A stretch of 64,000 bases of DNA. Origin: Streptomyces viridochromogenes DSM 40736 (lineage in GTDB: Bacteria; Actinomycetota; Actinomycetes; Streptomycetales; Streptomycetaceae). Where the stretch lies: assembly GCF_000158955.1 (NCBI RefSeq), contig NZ_GG657757.1, forward strand, positions 6,282,166-6,346,165, in the 5' to 3' direction. A program made the translations under genes and the position numbers. The notes beneath the pieces are model-generated. The model ran no database searches. It was given only the letters and a program-made list of their open reading frames with translations, and had not been told where the DNA came from. Below, in pieces: positions 23,142 to 32,198 of the stretch. Each line of letters starts with the position of its first letter. The stretch's first letter is position 1.

Positions 23142-25589
23142 GTGACGGGTACGGACGTGCGGAAAGAAGCAGAAGACTCGGGACCCAGCGGCTACGCGGC
23201 GGCCCGGCTGCGGCTCCTCACCGAGGAGACGCGGTCCGGGCCGCCGCGCCGTGCGGCCCTGGCGGAACTCACGGACGACTGGCTCACCCGCCTGTTCGCC
23301 TCGGGTGCGGAAGGACTGCGCGGTGCCTCCCTGGTCGCGGTCGGCGGCTACGGGCGCGGTGAACTCTCCCCGCGCAGCGACCTCGACCTGCTCCTGCTGC
23401 ACGACGGCAGCGACCCCAAGGCCGTCGCCGCCCTCGCCGACCGGCTCTGGTACCCGGTCTGGGACCTGGGCCTGGCCCTCGACCACTCCGTCCGCACACC
23501 CGCCGAGGCCCGCAAGACCGCCGGCGAGGACCTCAAGGTGCAGCTCGGTCTGCTGGACGCCCGGCACATCGCCGGCGACCTCGGCCTCACCGCCGGGCTG
23601 CGCACGGCCGTCCTGGCCGACTGGCGCAACCAGGCTCCCAAACGCCTCCCCGAACTCCAGGAACTGTGCGCCGAACGCGGCGAACGCCAGGGCGAGTTGC
23701 AGTACCTGCTGGAACCGGATCTGAAGGAGGCCCGCGGCGGACTGCGCGACGCCACCGCGCTGCGCGCCGTCGCCGCCTCCTGGCTCGCCGACGCCCCGCG
23801 CGAGGGCCTCGCCGACGCCCGGCGCCGGCTCCTCGACGTACGGGACGCACTGCACCTCGCCACCGGGCGCGCGACCGACCGGCTCGCCCTCCAGGAGCAG
23901 GACCAGGTGGCCGCCGAACTCGGCCTGCTCGACGCGGACACGCTGCTGAGGCAGGTGTACGAAGCGGCGCGGGTGATCTCGTACGCCAGTGACGTCACCT
24001 GGCGCGAGGTGGGACGCGTACTGCGGTCACGCGCCGTGCGGCCCCGGCTGCGCGCCATGCTGGGCGGCGGGAAGCCGACCGCCGAGCGCTCTCCGCTGGC
24101 CGAAGGCGTGGTGGAGCAGGACGGCGAGGTGGTGCTCGCCCGTGCCGCGCGCCCCGAGCGCGACCCCGTGCTGCCGCTGCGTGCCGCGGCCGCCGCCGCA
24201 CAGGCCGGACTCCCGCTCTCCCTGCACGCCGTGCGGCGCCTCGCGGCCACCGTGCGCCCGGTGCCCACGCCCTGGCCCGCCGAGGCACGCGAACAGCTCG
24301 TCACCCTGCTGGGCTCCGGCCGCCCGACCGTCGAGGTCTGGGAGGCGCTGGAGGCCGAGGGGCTGATCACCCGGCTGCTGCCCGACTGGGAGCGGGTGCG
24401 CTGCCGCCCGCAGCGCAACGCCGTGCACCTGTGGACCGTCGACCGGCACCTCATCGAGACCGCCGTACGCGCCTCCGAGTTCACCCGCCGGGTCAGCCGC
24501 CCCGACCTGCTGCTGGTCGCCGCGCTGCTGCACGACATCGGCAAGGGCTGGCCCGGCGACCACTGCGTGGCAGGCGAGATCATCGCCAAGGACGTGACCG
24601 CCCGCATCGGCTTCGACCGCCAGGACGTGGCGGTCGTCGCCACCCTCGTACGCCACCACCTGCTGCTCGTCGACACGGCCACCCGGCGTGACCTGGAGGA
24701 CCCGGCCACTCTGCGTTCGGTCGCCGAGGCCGTCGGCTCCCAGAGCACCCTGGAACTGCTGCACGCCCTCACCGAGGCCGACGCCCTGGCCACCGGCCCG
24801 GCCGCCTGGTCGGCCTGGCGCGGCTCGCTCGTCGCCGACCTGGTCCAGCGGGTCTCGGCGGTGCTCGCCGGGGATGCCCCCGACGACCCCGAGGAGGCCG
24901 CGCCCACCGCCGAGCAGGAGCGGCTCGCCCTCGAGGCCGTCGCGACGGGCAGCCCGGTCCTCGCCCTGCGGGCCCAGACCGAGCAGCCCGCCGGGCAGGA
25001 GCCCTCCGGCGCCCCCGAGCCGCTCGGCGTGGAGCTGCTCATCGCCGTCCCCGACCAGCCGGGTGTGCTGCCCGCGGTGGCCGGCGTCCTCGCCATGCAC
25101 CGGCTGACCGTACGGACGGCCGAGCTGCGGTCCCTCTACCTCCCCGACGGCGTCGACGGCTCCGTGCTGCTGCTGGACTGGCGGGTCGCCGCCGAGTACG
25201 GCTCCCTGCCGCAGGCCGCCCGCCTGCGCGCGGACCTCGTACGGGCCCTGGACGGCTCCCTGGACATCGCCGGCCGCCTCGCCGAGCGGGACGCGGCCTA
25301 TCCGCGCCGCCGGGGCGTCATCGCCCCGCCACCCAGGGTGTCGGTCCACCCGGCCGCCTCCCGGCTGGCCACCGTCATCGAGGTCCGTTCCCAGGACGCC
25401 CCGGGGCTGCTCTTCCGCATCGGCCGCGCCCTGGAGGACGCGAACGTACGGGTGCGCAGCGCGCACGTCTCGACCCTCGGCGCCAACGCCGTGGACGCCT
25501 TCTACGTGACCGGCCCGGAGGGCGCCCCCCTGCCCGGGGACGAGGCCGAGTCGGTGGCGCGGAAGCTGGAGGAGACACTGCGTGGGTGA
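23142..25589 (+). CDS. glnD: PII-modifying nucleotidyltransferase GlnD
   Basis: 815 residues. Nucleotidyltransferase domain with GGYGRGELSPRSDLDLLLL near 68-86; helical domain; HD phosphohydrolase domain with LLHDIGKGWPGDH near 462; two C-terminal ACT domains near 629-700 (VPDQPGVLPAVAGVL) and 744-810 (RSQDAPGLLFRIGRAL) that sense glutamine. In S. coelicolor GlnD adenylylates GlnK at Tyr51 when nitrogen falls and removes AMP when it rises. GTG at 23142 has AGGAG seven bases before. A Glu/Pro-rich linker separates the HD and ACT domains. Confidence 0.93.
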   Translation: MTGTDVRKEAEDSGPSGYAAARLRLLTEETRSGPPRRAALAELTDDWLTRLFASGAEGLRGASLVAVGGYGRGELSPRSDLDLLLLHDGSDPKAVAALADRLWYPVWDLGLALDHSVRTPAEARKTAGEDLKVQLGLLDARHIAGDLGLTAGLRTAVLADWRNQAPKRLPELQELCAERGERQGELQYLLEPDLKEARGGLRDATALRAVAASWLADAPREGLADARRRLLDVRDALHLATGRATDRLALQEQDQVAAELGLLDADTLLRQVYEAARVISYASDVTWREVGRVLRSRAVRPRLRAMLGGGKPTAERSPLAEGVVEQDGEVVLARAARPERDPVLPLRAAAAAAQAGLPLSLHAVRRLAATVRPVPTPWPAEAREQLVTLLGSGRPTVEVWEALEAEGLITRLLPDWERVRCRPQRNAVHLWTVDRHLIETAVRASEFTRRVSRPDLLLVAALLHDIGKGWPGDHCVAGEIIAKDVTARIGFDRQDVAVVATLVRHHLLLVDTATRRDLEDPATLRSVAEAVGSQSTLELLHALTEADALATGPAAWSAWRGSLVADLVQRVSAVLAGDAPDDPEEAAPTAEQERLALEAVATGSPVLALRAQTEQPAGQEPSGAPEPLGVELLIAVPDQPGVLPAVAGVLAMHRLTVRTAELRSLYLPDGVDGSVLLLDWRVAAEYGSLPQAARLRADLVRALDGSLDIAGRLAERDAAYPRRRGVIAPPPRVSVHPAASRLATVIEVRSQDAPGLLFRIGRALEDANVRVRSAHVSTLGANAVDAFYVTGPEGAPLPGDEAESVARKLEETLRG

Positions 25590-25672
25590 GGCCGACCCGG
25601 CGACTTGTCACGCCGGGATACCCTGGAGGGCGATTCCCCAGTCTGTCTCCGACCCCGAGGACCGCGAGCGCC

Positions 25673-27223
25673 GTGTTCGATACTCTTTCCGATCGCCTCT
25701 CAGCGACCTTCAAGAACCTGCGCGGCAAGGGACGGCTCTCCGAGGCGGACATCGACGCCACGGCGCGCGAGATCCGGATCGCGCTTCTCGAGGCCGACGT
25801 GGCGCTGCCGGTCGTTCGCACGTTCATCAAGAACCTCAAGGAGCGTGCCCTCGGAGCCGAGGTCAGCAGGGCGCTGAACCCGGCCCAGCAGGTCCTGAAG
25901 ATCGTCAACGAGGAACTGGTCACCATCCTCGGCGGCGAGACCCGCCGCCTGCGCTTCGCCAAGCAGCCGCCCACCGTGATCATGCTGGCGGGTCTGCAGG
26001 GTGCCGGTAAGACCACCCTCGCGGGCAAGCTCGGCCGCTGGCTGAAGGAGCAGGGCCACTCGCCGCTCCTGGTCGCCGCCGACCTTCAGCGCCCCAACGC
26101 CGTCAACCAGCTCAGCGTCGTCGCCGAGCGGGCCGGTGTCGCGGTCTACGCGCCCGAGCCGGGCAACGGCGTCGGTGACCCGGTCAAGGTCGCCAAGGAC
26201 TCCATCGAGCACGCGAGGACCAAGGTCCACGACATCGTGATCGTGGACACCGCCGGCCGCCTCGGCATCGACCAGGAGATGATGCAGCAGGCCGCGGACA
26301 TCCGCGACGCCGTCTCCCCGGACGAGATCCTGTTCGTCGTCGACGCGATGATCGGCCAGGACGCCGTCAACACCGCCGAGGCCTTCCGCGACGGCGTCGG
26401 CTTCGACGGCGTGGTGCTCTCCAAGCTCGACGGTGACGCCCGCGGTGGTGCGGCCCTGTCGATCCGGCAGATCACCGGCAAGCCGATCATGTTCGCGTCG
26501 AACGGCGAGAAGCTCGACGACTTCGACGCCTTCCACCCGGACCGGATGGCCTCCCGCATCCTCGACATGGGTGACCTGCTCACCCTGATCGAGCAGGCGG
26601 AGAAGACCTTCGACCAGGCCGAAGCCCAGAAGATGGCGGAGAAGCTGGCCTCCAAGAAGGGCCAGGACTTCACCCTCGACGACTTCCTCGCCCAGATGGA
26701 GCAGGTCCGGAAGATGGGCTCCATCTCCAAGCTGCTCGGCATGCTCCCCGGCATGGGCCAGATGAAGGACCAGATCAACAACCTCGACGAGCGGGACGTC
26801 GACCGCACGGCCGCCATCATCAAGTCGATGACCCCGGCCGAGCGCCAGGAGCCGACGATCATCAACGGCTCGCGCCGCGCCCGTATCGCCAGGGGCTCCG
26901 GCGTCGATGTCAGCGCGGTCAAGAACCTGGTCGAGCGGTTCTTCGAGGCCCGCAAGATGATGTCCCGCATGGCCCAGGGCGGCGGGATGCCCGGGATGCC
27001 GGGGATGCCGGGCATGGGCGGTGGCCCCGGCCGGACCAAGAAGAAGCAGAAGCAGGCCAAGGGCAAGCAGCGCTCCGGCAACCCGATGAAGCGCAAGCAG
27101 CAGGAGCAGGAGGAGGCCGCCCGCCGCGCGGCCGCCGCCGAGGGCCAAGGCGCCTTCGGGCTGCCGCAGCAGGGCGGCAAGGACTTCGAACTCCCCGACG
27201 AGTTCAAGAAGTTCATGGGCTGA
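25673..27223 (+). CDS. ffh: Signal recognition particle protein Ffh
   Basis: 516-residue GTPase that binds 4.5S RNA and signal sequences on ribosomes. N domain, then G domain with GLQGAGKTTLAGKL near 106, DLQRPNAV, DTAGRLGID near 191 and TKLDG-equivalent SKLDGDARGG. The Met-rich M domain (MEQVRKMGSISKLLGMLPGM; residues 335-440) contains the RNA-binding SRRARIARGSG. The tail has tandem MPGMPGMPGM then a Lys-rich segment, longer than in E. coli. GTG at 25673 gives VFDTLSDRLSATF, the family start. Partner of FtsY encoded 7 kb upstream. Confidence 0.96.
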   Translation: MFDTLSDRLSATFKNLRGKGRLSEADIDATAREIRIALLEADVALPVVRTFIKNLKERALGAEVSRALNPAQQVLKIVNEELVTILGGETRRLRFAKQPPTVIMLAGLQGAGKTTLAGKLGRWLKEQGHSPLLVAADLQRPNAVNQLSVVAERAGVAVYAPEPGNGVGDPVKVAKDSIEHARTKVHDIVIVDTAGRLGIDQEMMQQAADIRDAVSPDEILFVVDAMIGQDAVNTAEAFRDGVGFDGVVLSKLDGDARGGAALSIRQITGKPIMFASNGEKLDDFDAFHPDRMASRILDMGDLLTLIEQAEKTFDQAEAQKMAEKLASKKGQDFTLDDFLAQMEQVRKMGSISKLLGMLPGMGQMKDQINNLDERDVDRTAAIIKSMTPAERQEPTIINGSRRARIARGSGVDVSAVKNLVERFFEARKMMSRMAQGGGMPGMPGMPGMGGGPGRTKKKQKQAKGKQRSGNPMKRKQQEQEEAARRAAAAEGQGAFGLPQQGGKDFELPDEFKKFMG

Positions 27224-27246
27224 GAGCCCGTCCCCGCACGACACCG

Positions 27247-27278
27247 AGGGCGCCCCTTCCGCGAAGGGGCGCTCTTTC
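27247..27278. terminator. Terminator downstream of ffh
   Basis: AGGGCGCCCCTT (27247-27258), loop CCGCG, AAGGGGCGCTCT (27264-27275) with one mismatch, then TTC. The downstream gene converges, so it is probably shared. Confidence 0.8.
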
Positions 27279-27302
27279 GGCCGTTCTGTCAGGCGCCGGG
27301 CG

Positions 27303-28157
27303 TCACGGCGTCCGGGCGATCAGGTACCGGAAGACGTTCGGCATCCACACGGTGCCGTCCTGGCGCTGGTGCGGGTGCAGGGCCTCGGCCAGCTCCTTGT
27401 CCACCTGCACCTGGTCCGTCGCCGCGATCGCCGCGTCGAACAGACCCGTCGACCTGAGCCCGCGCACCGCGCTGTCCACGTCGGCGTACCCGAACGGGCA
27501 CGCCACCCGGCCGGACCCGTCCGGCCTCAGCCCGGCCCGCTGGGCGACGTCCTCCAGGTCGTCGCGGAGGGACGGCCGCCAGCTGCCCGTGTTGCGCAGC
27601 GGCTCCGCCAGCTTGGTGGCGACCCGCAGCACCGACGCCGTGGCGCACCGCTCCGGTGGGCCCCAGCCGACCAGCACCACGGCCGCTCCGCGCACGGCCA
27701 GCGGTGTCGCCTCCGTGAGCAGCCCGCCCAGTCCCTCCGAGTCGCCCGCGAGGCACCCGATCGGCTCGAAGGCGGTGACCAGGGTGTACGCGGCAGTGCC
27801 CTGCTCCGCGCTGTCCCGGGGCGAGCCGTCCACCAGCCGGGTGTCCCCGTGCTCACGCGTCCCCCACGCCTCGGGCAGCAGCCGCTCCCGTGCGAGGGTC
27901 ATTCTTTCGGGGGAAGCGTCGACACCGGTGACCGCCGCTCCCCGGGCGGCGGCCATCAGCAGGGCGAGTCCGGAACCGCAGCCGAGGCCGAGCAGCCGCG
28001 TGGCGGAACCCACGTCCAGTCGCTCGTAGACGGCCTCGTAGAGCGGTACGAGTATCCGCTCCTGGATCTCGGACCAGTCACGCGCGCGTGCACGCAGGTC
28101 CACGCGGGGTGCGGCCCCCGCGCGGGGCAGGTGCTGCCGCACGAGCGTAGGTGTCAT
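27303..28157 (-). CDS. SAM-dependent methyltransferase (class I)
   Basis: 284 residues. Motif I is LLGLGCGSGLALLMAA near residue 57, followed by VTGVDASPERMTLAR (acidic motif II) and later VVLVGWGPPERC. An N-terminal helical lead (RARDWSEIQERILVPLYEAVYERL) and a C-terminal region with WMPNVFRYLIAR complete a methyltransferase of the small-molecule type. The ATG at 28157 gives MTPTLVRQHLPRAG. Substrate unknown. Convergent with ffh and divergent from proS. Confidence 0.82.
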   Translation of the reverse strand: MTPTLVRQHLPRAGAAPRVDLRARARDWSEIQERILVPLYEAVYERLDVGSATRLLGLGCGSGLALLMAAARGAAVTGVDASPERMTLARERLLPEAWGTREHGDTRLVDGSPRDSAEQGTAAYTLVTAFEPIGCLAGDSEGLGGLLTEATPLAVRGAAVVLVGWGPPERCATASVLRVATKLAEPLRNTGSWRPSLRDDLEDVAQRAGLRPDGSGRVACPFGYADVDSAVRGLRSTGLFDAAIAATDQVQVDKELAEALHPHQRQDGTVWMPNVFRYLIARTP

Positions 28158-28356
28158 AAGTAAGCGCCCCAATCCGCCGAGAGTTGCCTCTTGCCCGATT
28201 ACATGGCCCCCGTGACAGTGCGCTCGCACTACCCCCGTATGCCAGGAAACTCCCCCCTCGACCTGTCGTCCAGTGGAATGCGGCAGGGCTTATGAGTTGT
28301 CATGTGCCTATGGCGAGATTTCACATTCCGGTAACGCGGGCCCGTACCATCTCGCC

Positions 28357-29772
28357 ATGGCCAAGGCACCCGTACTCACCCCTCAGGCGGACGATTTCCC
28401 GCGCTGGTACCAGGACTTGATCACCAAAGCGGAGCTCGCCGACAACGGGCCGGTGCGCGGCACCATGATCATCCGGCCGTACGGCTACGGGCTGTGGGAG
28501 CGGATGCAGGCGGAGATGGACGCCCGCATCAAGGAGACGGGCGCCCAGAACGCGTACTTCCCGCTGCTGATCCCCGAGTCCTACCTGACCAGGGAGGCGG
28601 ACCACGTCGAGGGCTTCGCGCCCGAACTCGCCGTGGTCACGCACGGCGGCGGCAAGGAACTCGAAGAGCCCGCCGTGGTCCGGCCCACCTCCGAAATGAT
28701 CATCAACGCCTCCTTCTCGAAGTGGGTGCAGAGCTACCGCGACCTGCCGCTGCTCATCAACCAGTGGGCGAATGTCGTGCGCTGGGAACTGCGGCCGCGG
28801 CTCTTCCTGCGCACGTCCGAGTTCCTCTGGCAGGAGGGCCACACCGCGCACGCCACGTACGAGGAGGCGCGCGACTTCGCCTCGCACATCCACCGGCGGG
28901 TCTACGAGGACTTCATGCTGAACGTCCTCGCGATGGACGTCGTCCCCGGCCGCAAGACCGTCAAGGAGCGGTTCGCCGGGGCGATCAACACCCTCACCCT
29001 CGAAGGCATGATGGGCGACGGCAAGGCCCTCCAGATGGCCACCAGCCACGAACTGGGCCAGAACTTCGCCAAGGCCTTCAACACCCGGTACCTGTCCAAG
29101 GACGGCCGGCAGGAACTGGTCTGGCAGACCTCCTGGGGCTCCACCACCCGCATGATCGGCGCCCTGGTGATGATGCACGGCGACGACGGCGGCCTGCGGG
29201 TCCCGCCGCGACTGGCCCAGATCCAGGCCGTGGTCCTCGCGATCAAGGGCGACGAGGCGGTTCTGGCCAAGGTCCGCGAGCTCGGCGACCGGCTGAAGGC
29301 GGCCGGAGTCCGCGTCCATGTCGACGACCGCACCGACATCCCCTTCGGCCGTCGTGCCGTCGACTGGGAGCTCAAGGGCGTCCCCGTGCGTATCGAGGTC
29401 GGCCCGCGCGATCTGGAGAACGGCACCGCGATGCTGGCGCGCCGCATCCCCGGCGGCAAGGAGCCGGTGTCCCTGGACGCACTGGTGTCGCTGCTGCCGG
29501 AGGTCCTCGAAAAGGACCAGGCCCTGCTGCTGAAGCAGTCCCGCGAGCGCCGCGCGTCACGGACGGCCGAGGTGTCGACCTTCGAGGAGGCCGTCGAGGC
29601 CGCCACCGCCGGCGGCTGGGCGCGCATCCCGTGGGCCGCGCTCGGTGAGGAGGGCGAGGCCAAGCTGGCCGATCACGCGGTGACCGTACGGTGTCTGGTC
29701 GCCGAGGACGGGTCGGTGCCGGAGACCGACGACGCACCCGGTAACGTCGCGGTCGTGGCACGCGCTTACTGA
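28357..29772 (+). CDS. proS: Prolyl-tRNA synthetase, archaeal/eukaryotic (ProS3) type
   Basis: 471-residue class II synthetase charging tRNA-Pro. Motif 2 is RWELRPRLFLRTSEFLWQEGH (shown here as LRTSEFLWQEGHTAHAT near 147) and motif 3 GSTTRMIGALVMMHGDD near 265. It lacks the INS editing domain of bacterial ProRS and ends in Tyr (ARAY), a hallmark of the archaeal/eukaryotic type, whose C-terminal Tyr enters the active site. The C-terminal zinc site is degenerate: only one Cys (TVRCLV) remains. Streptomyces normally have a separate bacterial-type ProRS near infB, so this is probably the second copy (S. avermitilis has two). ATG at 28357. Confidence 0.93.
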   Translation: MAKAPVLTPQADDFPRWYQDLITKAELADNGPVRGTMIIRPYGYGLWERMQAEMDARIKETGAQNAYFPLLIPESYLTREADHVEGFAPELAVVTHGGGKELEEPAVVRPTSEMIINASFSKWVQSYRDLPLLINQWANVVRWELRPRLFLRTSEFLWQEGHTAHATYEEARDFASHIHRRVYEDFMLNVLAMDVVPGRKTVKERFAGAINTLTLEGMMGDGKALQMATSHELGQNFAKAFNTRYLSKDGRQELVWQTSWGSTTRMIGALVMMHGDDGGLRVPPRLAQIQAVVLAIKGDEAVLAKVRELGDRLKAAGVRVHVDDRTDIPFGRRAVDWELKGVPVRIEVGPRDLENGTAMLARRIPGGKEPVSLDALVSLLPEVLEKDQALLLKQSRERRASRTAEVSTFEEAVEAATAGGWARIPWAALGEEGEAKLADHAVTVRCLVAEDGSVPETDDAPGNVAVVARAY

Positions 29773-30022
29773 GTGGGGCGCGGGGCGGCCGAAACGCCTC
29801 TTGCGTTCCCGCGGACCTCTGAGACCCCCGCGCGCGGACATGGTCTACACGCCGGGGCGTACACGGGGCTACGCACCACCTTGTGGTGAGCTGCGAGGCT
29901 TCTCCACAGATCAGCGCACCCGCCCTCGTCGGGACGCATCAGAGGCAACTGACGGGTACGTGCAAAATATTTGGGATGCCCCGGAATCGGAACACTGAGG
30001 CACCCAGGCTCGTTGTCATTAC

Positions 30023-30631
30023 GTGAGCACGACACAGACACCACCTGTTCTCGCCGCAGAGCTGGCACAGGCGTGGGCCGACATTCAGCGGTACCACCCC
30101 GAGCTGCCCGACCTTGCCGCGCCAGAGTCCCTGATCGGGGAGTCGTCGTCCGCGTGCGGTCACGAGCTCTCCTTCGAGCGACTGCTCCATGAGGCAGTCC
30201 ACGGCGTCGCCGCCGCGCGCGGTGTCCGCGACACCTCCCGCGCCGGCCGCTACCACAACCGCAGATTCCTCGCGATCGCCGAGGAGATGGGCCTGGACCA
30301 CCCCGAGGAACCGCATCCCAGCAGCGGATTCTCCCTGGTCACGCTCACCCCCGAGGCGAAGCGCCGCTACCGCCCGACGATGGAACGCCTCCAGCGGGCC
30401 CTGAAGGCGCACACGGCGGCGACCTCCTCCGACACCTCCCGCACCTTCCGGGGCCCGGCGGCCCGCCACGGTTCCTCCGGCGGCGGTGTGCGCGTCAAGG
30501 CGGTCTGCGACTGCGGCCGCAACGTCCGCGTCGTACCGTCGGTCCTCGCCCAGGCCCCCATCGTCTGCGGCGGCTGCGGCAAGCCGTTCCGCATCCCGGA
30601 CGTGGTGGGAGCGGGAGCGGTGGCGAGCTGA
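30023..30631 (+). CDS. SprT-like zinc metalloprotein with C-terminal zinc ribbon
   Basis: 202 residues. HEAVH at 56-60 is an HExxH zinc-protease motif, and the downstream GRYHNRRFLAIAEEMGL (His78) matches the third ligand region of SprT/Spartan proteins. The tail has a zinc ribbon: CDCG then CGGCG near residues 161-186. SprT/Spartan proteins cut DNA-protein crosslinks; the N-terminal half here is short, so this assignment is by motif only. The GTG at 30023 gives VSTTQTPPVLAAEL. Stands alone between proS and rpsP with its own 250-bp upstream region. Confidence 0.68.
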   Translation: MSTTQTPPVLAAELAQAWADIQRYHPELPDLAAPESLIGESSSACGHELSFERLLHEAVHGVAAARGVRDTSRAGRYHNRRFLAIAEEMGLDHPEEPHPSSGFSLVTLTPEAKRRYRPTMERLQRALKAHTAATSSDTSRTFRGPAARHGSSGGGVRVKAVCDCGRNVRVVPSVLAQAPIVCGGCGKPFRIPDVVGAGAVAS

Positions 30632-30912
30632 CGTCCGCACCGGCATCTCGTGGCTGCCGGTCTGGACGGGAGTCCGCGCACCCGGCGTACCCCACCTCCA
30701 CGTCGGGTGCCGCTCCGGCCTGCCCGCACGGCAGGTCGCACCCCGGCCGAGAGCGGCCCGCAGGGTATGGCACAATGGCTAGCTGTACTCGACAGCCGCA
30801 CAGGACCCCTCTCTCCTCCGGCTGACGCGTCCATCGGGCACTCGGGTACCGCAACCCCACGCGGCTTCTCTCGCCGTGCCCAACCACGTCAAATCCAGGA
30901 GAACCCACTCCC

Positions 30913-31332
30913 GTGGCAGTCAAGATCAAGCTGAAGCGTCTGGGCAAGATCCGTTCGCCTCACTACCGCATCGTCGTCGCCGACTCCCGTACCCGCCGTG
31001 ACGGCCGGGCCATCGAGGAGATCGGCAAGTACCACCCGACGTACAACCCGTCGGTGATCGAGGTCGACGCCGATCGCGTGGCGTACTGGCTCGGTGTCGG
31101 CGCCCAGCCGACCGAGCCCGTGCTCGCCATCCTCAAGAAGACCGGCGACTGGCAGAAGTACAAGGGCGAGCCCGCCCCGGCTCCGCTGCTGACGCAGGCC
31201 GAGAAGGCGGCGCGTCCGTCGTTCGAGGCCCTGGCCGGCGAGGACGAGGGCAAGGGTGAGGCGATCACCCAGAAGAAGAAGGCTGAGAAGAAGGACGAGG
31301 CGGCCGCCGAGTCCGCGTCGACCGAGGCCTGA
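30913..31332 (+). CDS. rpsP: 30S ribosomal protein S16
   Basis: 139 residues; N-terminal 80 carry the S16 fold (VKIKLKRLGKIRSPHYRIVV, DGRAIEEIGKYHP), while the C-terminal 50 are an actinobacterial Ala/Lys/Glu extension. S16 stabilises 16S rRNA helices in the 5' domain. The GTG at 30913 has AGGAG eleven bases before. First gene of rpsP-khpA-rimM-trmD. The 281-base upstream region includes GGTATGGCACAATGGC near 30766-30780, a possible -10 region. Confidence 0.96.
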   Translation: MAVKIKLKRLGKIRSPHYRIVVADSRTRRDGRAIEEIGKYHPTYNPSVIEVDADRVAYWLGVGAQPTEPVLAILKKTGDWQKYKGEPAPAPLLTQAEKAARPSFEALAGEDEGKGEAITQKKKAEKKDEAAAESASTEA

Positions 31333-31334
31333 GC

Positions 31335-31574
31335 ATGCTCGAGGAGGCTCTCGAGCACCTCGTGAAGGGCATCGTCGACAACCCTGACGATGTGCAGGTC
31401 GCCTCGCGCAACCTGCGCCGCGGCCGCGTGCTCGAGGTCCGGGTCCACCCGGACGACCTCGGCAAGGTGATCGGCCGCAACGGCCGCACCGCGCGCGCCC
31501 TGCGTACCGTCGTGGGCGCCATCGGCGGTCGCGGCGTCCGCGTCGACCTTGTCGACGTGGACCACGTCCGCTGA
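31335..31574 (+). CDS. khpA: KH-domain RNA-binding protein KhpA
   Basis: 79 residues with one type II KH domain: VHPDDLGKVIGRNGRTARALRTVV contains the GxxG loop GRNG that grips single-stranded RNA. Family members (KhpA, often with KhpB) act as global RNA chaperones or cell-division regulators. Starts two bases after the rpsP stop, so it is co-translated. Confidence 0.93.
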   Translation: MLEEALEHLVKGIVDNPDDVQVASRNLRRGRVLEVRVHPDDLGKVIGRNGRTARALRTVVGAIGGRGVRVDLVDVDHVR

Positions 31575-31655
31575 CGCTTCAACGCAACCGGCTCGGGCCG
31601 GGGAGGGCCACTGGGCCGTCCCCGGCCCGCAGTCGTATGACAGGAGATTGGACAC

Positions 31656-32198
31656 GTGCAGCTGGTAGTCGCACGGATCGGCCGTGCCCATGGCATCAAG
31701 GGTGAGGTCACCGTCGAGGTACGCACCGACGAGCCGGAACTCAGGCTCGCGCCCGGCGCCGTACTCACCACGGATCCCGCCGCCACGGGACCGCTCACCA
31801 TCGAGACGGGCCGCGTGCACAGCGGCCGTCTCCTCCTGCGCTTCGAGGGCGTCAGCGACCGCACCGGCGCCGAGGCCCTGCGCAACACCCTCCTGATCGC
31901 CGAGATCGACCCGGACGAGCTGCCCGAGGGCGAGGACGAGTACTACGACCACCAGCTCATCGACCTCGACGTGGTCACCGCGGACGGCACCGAGGTCGGG
32001 CGCATCACGGAGATCTCGCACCTGCCCACCCAGGACCTGTTCATCGTGGAGCGCCCCGACGGCAGCGAGGTGCTGATCCCCTTCGTGGAGGAGATCGTCG
32101 CCGAGATCGACCTCGAGGAGCAGAAGGCCGTCATCACCCCGCCGCCGGGCCTGATCGACGACCGGGCCGAGATCGCGTCCAGCCGGGAAGAGTCGTAA
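31656..32198 (+). CDS. rimM: 16S rRNA processing protein RimM
   Basis: 180 residues: N-terminal barrel domain (VVARIGRAHGIKGEVTVEV) and C-terminal PRC-barrel (EYYDHQLIDLDVVTADGTEV). Binds S19 and helps mature the 3' domain of 16S rRNA. GTG at 31656 preceded by CAGGAG. Stop and trmD start share one base (TAATG), a coupling signal. Confidence 0.95.
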   Translation: MQLVVARIGRAHGIKGEVTVEVRTDEPELRLAPGAVLTTDPAATGPLTIETGRVHSGRLLLRFEGVSDRTGAEALRNTLLIAEIDPDELPEGEDEYYDHQLIDLDVVTADGTEVGRITEISHLPTQDLFIVERPDGSEVLIPFVEEIVAEIDLEEQKAVITPPPGLIDDRAEIASSREES

